Below are positions 21,419-32,700 of a stretch of 64,000 nt of DNA, piece after piece. The stretch comes from Gnetum montanum (taxonomy: Eukaryota > Streptophyta > Gnetopsida > Gnetales > Gnetaceae). Made by a program: the position numbers and the translations under genes. The notes beneath the pieces were generated by a model that saw only the letters and a list, made by a program, of their open reading frames with translations, searched no databases and had not been told where the DNA came from. Position 1 is the stretch's first letter. Each line of letters opens with the position of its first letter. Location of the stretch: positions 2,161,340 through 2,225,339 of the forward strand of contig MNCI01000651.1 in assembly GCA_015680685.1 (NCBI GenBank). Direction: 5' to 3'.

Positions 21419-24250
21419 ATGATTTCCTCAAGCACTGTAGCTACTACCTCTAACGTTGAGGTCCCCCTCTCGGTTCAAGGCATCACAGGTGCCGAGCAAC
21501 CACCCAGCCCAATGCTCAGGCCACGCCGATCTCTCAGGATCCAAAACCAAGGACCTGAGGATTTGGCTCAGTAATATGAGCAATATAACTTTTTTTTTAC
21601 TAAGGTTCAGGAAAATCTACCCTTAGATGCACAAGAACTCGAAGAAAAATGTAGCTTTGAGTTCACTTACTGTAATGGGATCAAATTTATTCCCACTCTT
21701 GGCATTTCTATTCCTTTGACAAAAATGCATCAATGGCTCCTAGATTAGCTAGTAGTGGTCACTAGGCCTAGGGAGCTGTGAGACATGACATCTCACCATG
21801 ATGAGACATTCCAAGATGGGCAAGAGGAGTTGGACTCCTAATCCAAGGATGGAGGTCCAACCAACCCTGTCACCATCCCTCCCATTCTGTCTTTCTGGAC
21901 AAACCCACTCTCTACCGCTGATCCCTTTATGATCACATCTACCTCATTGTAATCAATAGTCTCATCGACAATGGGTAGCCATGCCATGCCCTCGGCATAT
22001 CAACATGCCTATTCCCCTATCTCATTCTTAGCCACTACCCCACCACAAACTGTTCTCCAGTCCATTCATGCATCATATCACACACCTATCACGACTACCC
22101 TTCCCTATGTTCACACTATGTCTACTTTACAATTGCATGCAGTTTCCACTTCCATACCTATGTCTACACCTTCCCACCATTAATGGCGGGCCCAAGCCTA
22201 TCCACATGGTGGACCCCATTTGCCTCTCCTCCTATTGCATAGCCATTGAAAATGTTCCACTACATTCACCACCAAACGTACCAAGTCCCGCAAACGGTAC
22301 AACCAAGTGCAAGACTATGGTATGTCCCACCAGCCGCACAAACAACTTACCTTGTAGCACAACCAGCGGCTACTGCTCCAACAGCACCACCTTTCATAGG
22401 GGCCACATCAGTGGCACCACCCATGGGCCAGGTCATCACCCTTGCCATGCCACAGATAGGAGCTACCCCAATAGCTCCCCAACCATTTGCATCATCCTTG
22501 GGTCTGGATCAAGCATTCTAGCTTATCTAAACCCTTACTGAGAAAATCAAACTCCTCAAGATTGCCAGTTCTGATACGGTACCAGTCATGGACTTCTACT
22601 AGGACGATCCCATCAGCTCGGCAGTCCCCACATTGACTTTACCCCCCGAGATGCCACTCCCTCATTTCACGAAATAAAATAGGGAGGGTGATCCCAACGC
22701 ACATCTTGTCACATTCAGATCTAAGTCCCTTCTTTTGCAATAATGGCCACATACAATTATCTACGTCTTTGCTATGTATCTGACAAGGAAAGCCCTGGAT
22801 TGGTACTATGCACTTTTATGCTCCTTCATCTCAACCCTAGAGGAGCTCCTAATGTAGTTCATAATGTGTTTCAAGTAAAACTTGAGACCAGAAGTTACAC
22901 TAGATTAGCTAATGAGGGTGAAGTAAGATCCACTGGAACCAGTCCAGAAATTCATATAGTGGTGGAGCGCTACCCTTAATGAGATCCACGATCCCATCGC
23001 AGAGGCCCATTTGTTGGCTATCTTTAAGGGTATAGTGAACGATTTCATCAAGTCCAAACTATACTATCTCACTCCTCGGACTCTTAGTTAAGCTTTCACC
23101 CAGACAAAGAGTATACAAGACGCAGCCGAGGTAAGCAAAGACCTAGCTTATGTTGCATACAAGAACACGTTTGCAAAAAAGAACAATGGCAAGGCTACAA
23201 CAGCCATAGTTTCTAGATGTGGAAAATGAAGCCACATCGAACAATAACAAGAAAGCATCCACGGAAACACCTAACCTCATACCCAAATAGGGCAATGCAG
23301 CTCAACCCTCCACTTTTGCATCGGAAGCATCTGCACTGCCTAAGCCAAACTTTGAGCGTAAAGATTGCTTCAAGTATACCCCACTACCTATGAAACCTTC
23401 AAAACTTCTGAAGCAATTAGTAGCAGCAGGGTATATCTGACACAAGTAGATGTCAGAGAAGGGAGTTAAAAAAACATCAACGGTACTACGAAATTTGTAG
23501 GAACCCCTCCTTGGCCTTGTCTAATGAGCTGTTGGTTCCTAAGAATTTCAGACTAGAGTGGTTCTTTGACTACCATCAACAGTGTGGTTACGATACAAAT
23601 TACTACATGGCATTAAAATATGACATCCAAAGAATGATTGATCAAGGAAAACTGGTTCTAGATGAGAGCAACCCAATGTGCCCCAAAAATCAATCTCTAC
23701 ATGTTTACATGAATCCTCTTAATGCCAACAATGCTAGCAACATTATCAACACCATCAGTGTTAACAATAATGCTAAACTGCCCTAACATCTGTTCATGGT
23801 TTGCGTGCCTTAGTGTAGTGCACCAACGTCACCAGTGGCTAAACAAACTCCACAGCAATCATTTGTTCTAAGAGTTCCTCCTCGGACATCCTCCCCTGCA
23901 CAACCTGTTAGAAAAATGGCACAACCACCATGCACATTAACACCATTAGCACTGTTTGTTACCAGGGGGCCGAGTCATTCAATTTTCCCTGCTCCGCATA
24001 ACACCACACAACAATCTTCTCGTCGAAAGAAATGAGAAGAACGTTTGACAGGTGAGGCATCAATAGAACGTAATGCTCCAGGTACTTCTAAACCTACGCC
24101 CTCACCCTCTGCATCTACATTCTCATTGCCAAAAGATAACATTGCTACACATGCATGGTCATTGTCACCTTACCCGAAAGGATTTGATCCCAAACTCAAA
24201 ACTATCCCTCCTTGAGAAATTCATCTCCTCAAACAAATGGAGGAGGAGAA
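21419..24250 (+). pseudogene. Tat/Ogre-type gag
   Basis: The likely start is ATG 21,419 (MISSSTVATT), followed by a Ser/Thr/Pro-rich N-terminal region with one frame change near 22,185. The capsid domain lies at about 22,600-23,220 (NREGDPNAHLVTFRSK, ALDWYYALLCSFIST, IAEAHLLAIFKG, KLYYLTPRT), typical of Tat-group Gag. Further on are a TPLPMKPSKLLKQL motif (23,376-23,417) and a degenerate nucleocapsid knuckle (23,560-23,650, YHQQCGYDTNYYMALK) with Cys replaced by Phe and Tyr. Several CAG-to-TAG stops and frameshifts break it. Confidence 0.78.
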
Positions 24251-24311
24251 AGGCAGCAAGCAAGAAGGTGGCCCTGACCTATTGAATTCCCTCACCTAGG
24301 TCAAGTAGGCT

Positions 24312-25100
24312 TTGAAACAAAAAAATACAACTTTGAGCCTGTATGACCTGATTATGACTTCTACGGAACACCGTGAGGCTTTGGTTCACATGTTAATGGC
24401 AATTCCAGTTAACAAGAACATGCCAGCAGAAGAAAAAGCAATCCACTCATTTATGCTTCCTTCTGTGCCTGCAAAACCAAAGCCATCCCAACTAACTTTT
24501 TGTGATGATTCCATTAGGGAAGACCCTGAAAAGGGTCAGGTGACTACAATGCCTCTTTTCATCATAATTTGGATCAGCCAACACAAGATCCAAAGGATAC
24601 ACATTGATGATGGAGTTGCTACAAACATCATCCCATTCCCTATAGTGGATAAGCTGGGTTTGGTTGACCAGATCAGACCCACGACAATGTCATGCTTAAA
24701 GTCATTCAATGAGGCACATGTCATAGTGAAAGGCACGGTCGACATTGACTTTGTGGTAGGGGACTAGTTCCCCATGAATGCAATGTTTATCATGGTGGAA
24801 GAGATGCCTAAGTTTAACCTGATCTTGGGGAGGTCATGGTTAGTGCAACTTAGGGCTGTCTCTTCATCCATACATCAGGAGATCCACCTACCCTATGTAG
24901 GAAAGGAGGTGGTAATCCATGATGATGAGGTGGCAACACAAGCAATTAATAATGTAGATATGGAATAGGGCTCGGAGGTCATAACCTTTGAGAACAAGGT
25001 CAAATGGTTTAGCGAAAGAGTCAGCCCAACACACCAGCTTAAAAAACAAAGATGCATGGACCAAGTTGCCCTTCCAAGCGGAGGACAATGATGTAGACAA
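24312..25100 (+). pseudogene. Tat/Ogre-type aspartic protease
   Basis: The frame opens with a Tat-specific leader (LSLYDLIMTSTEHREALV), then LTFCDDSI..., the active site IHIDDGVATNIIPF (D-D-G where the family has D-N/S-G), and FNLILGRSWLVQL, which closes the fold. One TAG at 24,766-24,768 interrupts it; the frame resumes and ends at TAG 24,966-24,968, with weak coding signal to about 25,100. No RT follows for 5.4 kb. In Ogre elements protease and RT are separated by a spliced intron, which fits here. I could not choose a donor site. Confidence 0.8.
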
Positions 25101-25310
25101 ATGCCCTGGCAAAACATCTCAGCACTATACCTCACCAAACCCGTGCTGGGTCAGGAAGTAGTTACACATACCGTAGCAACCCCATTGCTTCATACCCAAT
25201 TGGCATCCTTTGTGCATTTACTGCCTTTTTCTTTTTGCATCCATCCATCTACGCTAGGTACACCAATTAGCTTTTCTCTAAACCATTAGCATATCCTCTG
25301 TTTACCTACA

Positions 25311-25497
25311 TGGCCTGAAATGGCCTAAAACTATATTGGCCCATGGCCTGAAATGGCCTAAAACTATATTACCCCATGGCCCAAAATGCCCTAAAACTAC
25401 GCTACTATCCCATGGCCCAAAATGCCCTAAAACTAGCCACGGCCTGAAATGGCCTAAAACTATGTCGTACCATGGCCTGAAATGTCCTAAAACTAAA
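25311..25497. repeat. Six-unit minisatellite (27-36 bp units)
   Basis: Units begin GGCCTGAAATGGCCTAAAAC or GGCCCAAAATGCCCTAAAAC and vary in their tails. On the minus strand the frame repeats VLGHFRPW with spacer residues. It lies 3' of the antisense gene's stop codon (25,662), so on that strand it would be 3' UTR or downstream sequence, and on the plus strand it lies in the putative pol intron. Confidence 0.9.
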
Positions 25498-25661
25498 ACA
25501 CCAAAAATAGAAACCAATCGCATAGATAACATACAAAATACATAAACTAGAGTAGCATCGATCTTGCCAAAATCCATTTTTCATTCAAAACTCCACCCAG
25601 ACAATGTTTGCAATAGTTTTGCAATAGTCTCACAAAAATACAAAAATCAAAAGCCTTGCTA

Positions 25662-28600
25662 TCATGCGTCATCATCCCCTGCATCATTTTCCTCTACATC
25701 ATCTTCTACGGCATCATCATTTTCACCCTCTAGGGGCCCTGCTTCTTCATCTGGGACCTGCATCATAGAAACGAAGTAGTCAACTAGAGTTGCACACAAA
25801 AGCTAGAAAAACATAAACGATTACATCGTGGAAAGAGACTAACCCGAGATGGCCTCACATCTACCTTGGGGGGTATGTGGTCCAATCTGAGCCCAAGGTG
25901 GTGCCAGACCTCCTCCTCTATGATATCTGCCCAATGTATTTCACTTGGTGCAAAGTATTTTGTAGCTTTCTCCTTTTTGATGGTCGTCCATCTTGGTGGT
26001 CTCGGAGAAAAGGAGGTAGTGGTGATCTCACTTGTGGAAAGATTCACTTCTCGCTTAGGTGACTCAATGACCTTCACTTGCTACATAAACTTGTTGTAGG
26101 CCTCAGAAGCACCAATAGCATCCAAGAATGCTTCATGAGTGAACAACTTCACTAAAGCATCCCGATATTGTTTACAATAGGTGGCACGTTCCAGTTTATA
26201 CATGTGCTTATGATTTTTCTGGGACTGCCTCCACTCATAAACTCTAGCACTATAATCCTTCCAGTCTTAGTTCTTTTGAGCCAACAACTCCATCTGCATC
26301 CACTGCTCAATTATCTCCTAGGTGGCCTCGTTATTGCATCACATAACCGTCCAATATCTTGCATAATCTATGATGGCCCTGTGCCAATTTCCATCGTTGG
26401 TATCGTGGGCTAGGAGGAACTCGTTCCTAGAACAGAGGTCTCCCACCTCGGCGGTCGGATTGGCCATTTCTCTCTCTTGCCTTTGGACCCATTTCCATAG
26501 GTCTTCATTCATGTGCCTACACTCCCATAAGGAGCATATCAAGTGCAACACACATTTGCTACCCTTGTCATATATGCGACGAGCCACCTCTATCACTTCA
26601 GGTGGGAATGTAGGCATGGCGTCCACCTTTACTGCTCATTTCGGGTCCCACTTGAGGTGAGAGGCTATTATCACACATAAAAGCACATTAGTCACAGTAG
26701 CGTAGCAAAGCTTGGCAATTCAGGAAGTCTAGCGTAGCAAGCTAAAATCCTAGCAAAGTCACTTTACTTACCCACTTCTGGATCGACTTGTTTAAGATGG
26801 CTGATCATGTCGTCGACAACCCCCTGCATGAACTTAAGTTTGTCAGGGGTCTCAGCCCATGGTTCCAGCTGGATCAAGGGAGGTCCTACAATGTTAATAG
26901 TAGTGTCTACCATATAACCAAATGCATCAATTATGACTTAGATAAACTACAATGAAGTCGATGAGAAACACAAACGATAGTGCAAAGGCTCTTACCCTTA
27001 TGGGTGATAGCGAGGGGAGGGGGTGGTGTTGCCCATTGACATACTATCGAAAATATGGTTAAACTCACTAGCTTCTAGCTGTAGATCCCTTCCTTGCTGG
27101 CTTAATTATGGTAGCACCCTCCGCGTTCATCTGCTCATCTAGTGCTGAATTGAACTCAGCGAAAGGATCATCAGTAGAGGTTCCTTTCTTGTTGACATGG
27201 GCTTCCTCTTTATTCCTTGAGGCCTTTCTTTTTAAGGCACCAACATCCTCCTCATCATTGGGGGAATCCTCCTCATCAACTGAAACCTCCCCCTCATCAG
27301 CATGGGCATTTTCTTTGTCGACGAAAGCCCCTTCCTTTGTGGTAGGGGTTCCTTCTCTCTTGATTAGGTCCCTTTCCTCTAAGGCAAGGGCCCCTACATC
27401 TTTATTAGCTTCCCTCCTTTCAAGGACCGACGTCTCTTCATCGCCTTCTTCTTCTTCTTCTTCCTCTGGCAACAAGGCAAGTTTGCAATAGGCTTAGCAT
27501 ATTAACTTAAAATCGATGCTACGCTATGCTACACTACCTAGTGTAGCACAACGTAGCAAGCATTAACCAAATAAGTGAAGAAACAAGCAAAACGACAAAA
27601 GCATTTACCAATGGGGAGCTGCACCCTGTGTAGCTTGAATCGCAATGTCCATCCCTCTTCTTTTTCTGTACGGGGAAGCTCCTTAGCTAGATGAGGCCTC
27701 TTTCACCGCAACTTGGTTGCCACTATCTCCACAATAAGGTGTTTCCCATGTAATACGTTACTGGTAGTAGCAAGGGGCACCTCTCCCATGCTATCCTAGC
27801 CGCAAAAGTTGCACCCGATCCTTAGTCATCATGGAAAATGACTCCCCAATTACCTCTAGAGGATCTTGAGATCATGTGGTCTAGAAGACTTGGTAGATCC
27901 ATGGTTTGGAAATTTGGTTATGATCTTGCATAACCTAGACTCCATTCTCACAGACCACCAAGAATTCCACAAAATTCCACAAACAAGGTATGTAAAAAGC
28001 ATGATGCATGTTAAAACATGACTCATGCTTCTTATGAAGCTTGATCATTTTAGCTTGAAGGCCTTTGCAGAGATGCCTAGCCCAGTTGTAACAGGCCCCC
28101 TCTTCCATGACCTCTCTCATCACCCATGCTTGCTCAATTCCAATGATATTTCCTTGGGAAAGTAGCTGAGGGAAAGCATGGACATGGAAGATAGGGTAAA
28201 TGTATTTGGCTATTCTCGACTTTGCTTTTGCCATAAGGATTCCCTTTGATCCTTTGGCCACGCCTAGCCACTCCTTAATGTCCTCCTGATGGTTCGCCTC
28301 TTTTTTGGTCTTTGCCCCCAAGAGAAGACCATCAGCAAGGACACCAAAGAGGTCCATGAATAGTTGGTCATTGATTTCAAGGACCACCAGCACACTGTGC
28401 ACACATGTGTGGAAACAGTCTGCCTTTTCAAAAAATGAGTTGGCTAGGGCCAACATCTCAGCAATAGGGACACTTAGGTTCATGGCTAGGAATAGATCCA
28501 TGAGTCCAACATTTTGAAGGTGTTTTGTCAGCGATTCTGAGCCCCACTACAAAGCCAGTGTTGAGTCTCATCTAACTCCCCATACTTGAAGTAGATGTTG

Positions 28601-29563
28601 GCCTCATGATGCTTGGAGGTGATCACCATCACCTCCTTGGACTTCTTCGCTATTGTAGCAGTTTGCATAAGCAAAAAATAAAAAACTTAGATAAAAGTAG
28701 AAATAGCATAAAAGTAGGAGTAACACTCGAATATGCAAGCAACTCACTATTTAGCTTACCAGGTTTAAACGACGGTGGGAATGGTGGAAGGTCCACCAAT
28801 ACATCTTCAAAGGTGATCAACCTAAGGGATTCCTAATCCCTATCCAACCAACCAAACTCCTTGCATCTGTTGTAGAGCTGAGACTATCGAGTTGGGTAGG
28901 TTTTGTACTCACCCCTGCACTAGCCTATCACACCTGCACACATATTCTTAGTGGAAGAAAACTCCAACAACACCATCTATGCTAAGGCTAACGCATCTGT
29001 GTCACCGTGAAGTCCATCCTTGTTGATAAAAAACCTAGTAACAAAAAACACACTATTAACATTTGCCTAGCGTAGCAAGTTTTGCATAGCATAGCGCAAT
29101 ATGTTTACAGAACTCACCCACCAGCATAGTAAATGGTTCCTGGTGGGTTTTGAAAACAAGTTCCCATGTGGTGTGCAATAAACTAAGTGTTGTACAGATG
29201 GTAGCAATTGTATTCAGGCATCTCCCAAATCCAAGCCAGATGCCTCAAATTTTTTTAGCACTGACTGGATCCTTCTCCCTGCCTACTCCTGCTCCATTCG
29301 TCAAAAATCTCAGAATACCCTGATTCACCCCAAGCAATAGGGTTTCTGTGACTAAAGTTGCTACCTCCTCTGAAAAGTGTAACCAAACAATCACACTAAA
29401 GTGCTAGAGGAGAAATTGCAAGAAGTCGCATGCACCTTCCAAGAACCAGACCGCCTGCTGTCCCACACGTGCATGGGACAAAGGAACAATGGCCACCAGT
29501 TCGCTTAGGTAGCACAAGACTCCTATGATTTCTAAGACAATCAAGATTGGCCTTAGCACCACC
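25662..29563 (-). pseudogene. Antisense seven-exon gene inside the Tat/Ogre-type element, unknown protein
   Basis: Minus-strand exons, 5' to 3': 29,563-29,118; 29,034-28,760; 28,649-27,609; 27,465-26,996; 26,885-26,772; 26,664-25,844; 25,757-25,662. All six introns (83-143 bp) are GT...AG, with donors such as GTGAGT, GTAAGC, GTAAGT and GTTAGT. Codon phase agrees across five junctions; exon 4 to 5 needs a net one-base deletion. Total about 1,090 codons. Exon 6 keeps one frame for 273 codons with five stops, all fitting CAG/CAA/TGG transitions; exons 3 and 4 have compensating frameshifts. The protein has a Cys-rich N-terminal part (HCSFVPCTCG), a hydrophobic/helical middle, a Glu/Lys-rich segment (exon 4), a Trp-rich helical part (exon 6) and an acidic tail. 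The start codon is not found. No family is recognised. Confidence 0.8.
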
Positions 29564-29807
29564 CTGCATAACACAAATGCAAATGTTAATGTCATGTTCA
29601 AGTGAGATTCACATATAGCATAGCAGAATTAGTAGTTAACAGATAGCATAGCATGACTCTCTCCATGCATGTAGCATAGCAAAAAACACGAAGGCGATAG
29701 TGTAGTAGGATTAGCCTAGCATAGCAATGAAAAACTAAACACAGATCTTTTGACAAGAAATAATTCAATGCACCACACTAGTTTCGACAAATGGCAGGGT
29801 AAACCCT
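29564..29807 (-). other. 5' leader of the antisense gene with TAGCATAGC repeats
   Basis: Between the TATA-like box and the acceptor of exon 1 (TTATGCAG at about 29,564-29,571) there are five or more copies of ATAGCATAGCA-like text (29,615-29,727). No long open frame leads into exon 1. It likely holds a leader exon and/or first intron. Confidence 0.4.
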
Positions 29808-29816
29808 TATTTATAG
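29808..29816 (-). promoter_or_regulatory. Candidate TATA box of the antisense gene
   Basis: The minus strand reads CTATAAATA, about 245 bp upstream of the first recognised exon, with a GC-richer upstream region (to about 29,950) that retains CpG. This is a good plant TATA match in the correct orientation. Transcription would start near 29,775-29,785, leaving room for a leader exon in 29,564-29,780, where splice donors are not obvious. Confidence 0.5.
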
Positions 29817-29994
29817 CCAAAAACGGTGAAAAGAAACCTGCCATTTTCTCTCCCCGATTAATGTGGGACGTCCTGTACAGCGTAGCACTCCCCCATAGCA
29901 TAATGGCACTATTTGCATTATGGCAGGTGGGCCCAACCAAAACTTCAACCCACTCTAAATTAGCTATTGGCCTTCACAAAAATAACTAACTATA

Positions 29995-30285
29995 TAGTCT
30001 GTAAAGACCTTAAACTAGCAGCTTTGAACTTTTGCATTTAGACGGTCCGCAAAGACCTTAAACTAGCAAATTCTAACCCCTAGCTTCAATCTCATTAATG
30101 GTTTGTAAAGACCTTAAACTAGTAGTTATAATGCATAGCTTTAATCTCATTAGTGGTCTGCTAAGATCTTAAACTAATACTTTTAACTAGAAAATTTAAC
30201 TTGTTAGCGGTCCGCAAAGACCTTAAACTAGCAGTTTTATGCTTCTGCATTAAGGCGGTCTGCTACAACCTTAAAACTGGCAAGT
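29995..30285. repeat. Tandem array A, hairpin-like GGTCTGC-AAGACC units
   Basis: Six units of 47-56 bp starting near 29,997, 30,045, 30,100, 30,155, 30,209 and 30,257. Each contains GGTCCGCAAAGACCTTAAAC or a variant. The core GGTC(T)GCAAAGACC is a short inverted repeat. It lies between the antisense promoter and the RT exon. Confidence 0.88.
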
Positions 30286-30469
30286 TACAAATTCTGTATC
30301 ATGCTTTATGATTATTTCAACTGTTCACATCTTATTGTTGCTTTACAAATGCTTACCGCACACTATTGCTACAAACACGTATCCCTTGACTAGGCATTCA
30401 TCTCATTGTGCTAGGTTGAGCAAGAATGACAATGCACCATGAGCTTTTTGCACCTCTATCTTTAATAGG

Positions 30470-31950
30470 TCCACATGGTAAGCTTGCAAGACAACTGAAC
30501 CCTGAGTTAATAGATTGGGGATCATCTGTAGAAAGCACTGTAGCATCCTTAGAAACATCCCTAGACTATCCTAAAAGTCTATCAAAGCCCTAGATTTAGA
30601 GGCTGGGGATATAACTAAGGACCCTCTCATTGAGATGCCTATGACCACATCTAGGGGAGAAATAAAAATTTTAAACCATAGCTCCCTCCTAGATTCACAA
30701 ATGCATAAAGATGTTGCCAAAGTACTACAGAATAACATCAAAGTATTTGCATGGTCTTATAACAACATGCTGAGTTTAGATCCGAGGCTCATACAACACA
30801 ATATTATCTTAGATTCGTGGATGAAAGTAGTTAAGTAGAAGGCTCGTAAGGTTAAACTAGATATCGCACTAGTCGTATGGGATGAAATCACCAAGCTCTA
30901 TTAGGTTGGTTTCATCTACGCAGTTGATTACTCAGAATGGGTGTCAAAAATTGTTGTAGTTTCTAAGAAAATGAGAGGAACACGTATTTGTATAGACTTC
31001 TAGGATGTGAACAAGGCAATGATCAAAGGTGATTTCTCACTACCAAGTATCGATCAACTCATCGACACTACAACTGGTCATGCTCTGCTATCCTTTATGG
31101 ACGGTTTCTCTAGCTACAACCAAATTTGTATCAACCTAGAGCATCAGTTAACAACAACCTTCATGATCCCATGGGGAATTTTTTGTTATACTATGATGCC
31201 CTTTGGGCTCAAAAATGCCAGGGCAACCTACCAGAGAGCCATGACATACATCTTTACCAACTACATCTTAGAAACGTTGAATGATTATGTGGATGACATA
31301 GCGGTCAAATCTAAAAAGGCCACTAATCATCCCAACGATCTAGATGTAGTTCTCAAGCATTGCTAGATGCACGATTTACACCATAACCAAAAAAGTGTGT
31401 CTTTAGGGTGAGAACCAGACGCATTTTAGGGTTTGTATTATCAGAAGCTGGAATATGAGTAGACCCTGACAAAGTCAAAGCCATCGTTAATCTAGTGCCC
31501 ATTATAAACCTTAAAGAATTGCATGGGTTACAAGGTAGAGTATAGTTCATCAGAAGGTTTATAGCAAAGTTGACTAACAAGTTACACCCCATGCAACATC
31601 TATTGAAGAAGGGGGTTAACCTCAAACAGAAAACACAACGCCAACAAGCCTTTGATGATCTAAAGAAAGAGCTTTTACACCTCCCAACTGTGTAGCCACC
31701 ATAGAGAGATAAGCCTTTCTTTGTCTACCTTACCACCTTAGACACGTCTATCGCAGCACTGTTATGATAGCACATGAGGCAAGATACAATGAGATGGAGA
31801 GAAACTACCTTGCTCTAGTCTTTGCATTAAAAAAATGGAGGCATTATCTATTTTGTAGCAAGGTTAACATCATTTGTAGGAGCAATGTACTCCAGGCTGT
31901 CACAAATAATCTATATGAAAGTAACAAGATAGCCTAGTGGAAAGCCATAA
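30470..31950 (+). pseudogene. Tat/Ogre-type reverse transcriptase and RNase H
   Basis: Coding text begins by 30,470 (HGKLARQLNPELIDWG); acceptor-like AG sites precede it at about 30,413 and 30,468. RT proper: YSEWVSKIVVVSKKMRG, ICIDF.DVNKA, LLSFMDGFSSYNQI, MPFGLKNARATYQRAM and the catalytic YVDD at 31,286-31,297. Then, after a frameshift near 31,366, ILGFVLSEAGI and RRFIAKLTNKLHPMQHLLKK. RNase H follows (about 31,700-31,950, NYLALVFALKKWRHYL). In-frame TAG/TGA codons and frameshifts inactivate it. Confidence 0.88.
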
Positions 31951-31952
31951 CA

Positions 31953-32700
31953 ATGGAATTCGATTTGCATTATGTGAGCCAATTGTTGACAAAGGGTCAA
32001 GCTATAGCAACGCAACTCACGACCTCACCCATTGATGATCGGGCAATCATAGATCCCAAATTCCCTGATGAGCATGTTAGCATTATCAACGTTGATGCGT
32101 CACACCTTGAAGCTACATTGCATTTCAACAATGCCTTGACCATGCAAGGAGGTAGTGCAGCTGTCGTCATTATGTTCCCCTCAGGGGAAATGCAACTTTT
32201 TGCTTATCGTTTTGTGTTCCCTTGTAAAAACAATATGGTAGAGTACGAAGGGTTACTCAAGGGCCTCTTAGCAGCCTAAGCATTAAGCATCCAACACCTG
32301 GTGATTCGCTGGGATTCAAAACTCATGAATCAAATCATAAAAGTCTATGCCTACAAAGCTACACATCTATAGCCCTACTGCAACCTAGCAAAAATTTTGC
32401 TTAAAAATTTTGTGACAATGGATGTTCAACATGTGCCACACAACAAAAACACTGTAGCAGATGCCCTAGCCACCTTAGCATTAAACGTGCCACCACACCT
32501 ATTCACAATTTTGCCCACTTCAATTACCGAGTGTATGGAGACTATCACTCAGGTGGTACACGTAGCCTTTGTTAGCATCGCAAACACCCAAGAGTGGTAC
32601 GCCATCATTAAAGCCTACCTACAACATGGTGAGCCCCCAAGTGGATTGACATCTTCCCAGAGAGATGGAATCCGTAAACGTGCTCTGTAATATATGCTCA
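31953..32700 (+). pseudogene. Archaeal-type second RNase H (Tat group) and linker
   Basis: IINVDASHLEATL (catalytic Asp codon 32,094-32,096), GGSAAVVIMFPSGE, NNMVEYEGLLKGLLAA and VIRWDSKLMNQI match the additional archaeal-type RNase H found after the normal RNase H in Tat-group elements. It is followed by VQHVPHNKNTVADALATLAL. A TAA at 32,277-32,279 and a few others interrupt it. This domain is the best single marker for the Tat assignment. Confidence 0.82.

Noticed and set aside
22068-22541. 157-codon plus-strand frame overlapping the Tat/Ogre-type gag.
   Set aside because: It is an alternative frame of the Ser/Thr/Pro-rich gag N-terminal region; the neighbouring frame carries the continuing Gag sequence.
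27108-27491. 127-codon plus-strand Ser-rich frame.
   Set aside because: It is the reverse complement of the Glu/Lys-rich exon 4 of the antisense gene, whose frame agrees with splice phases.
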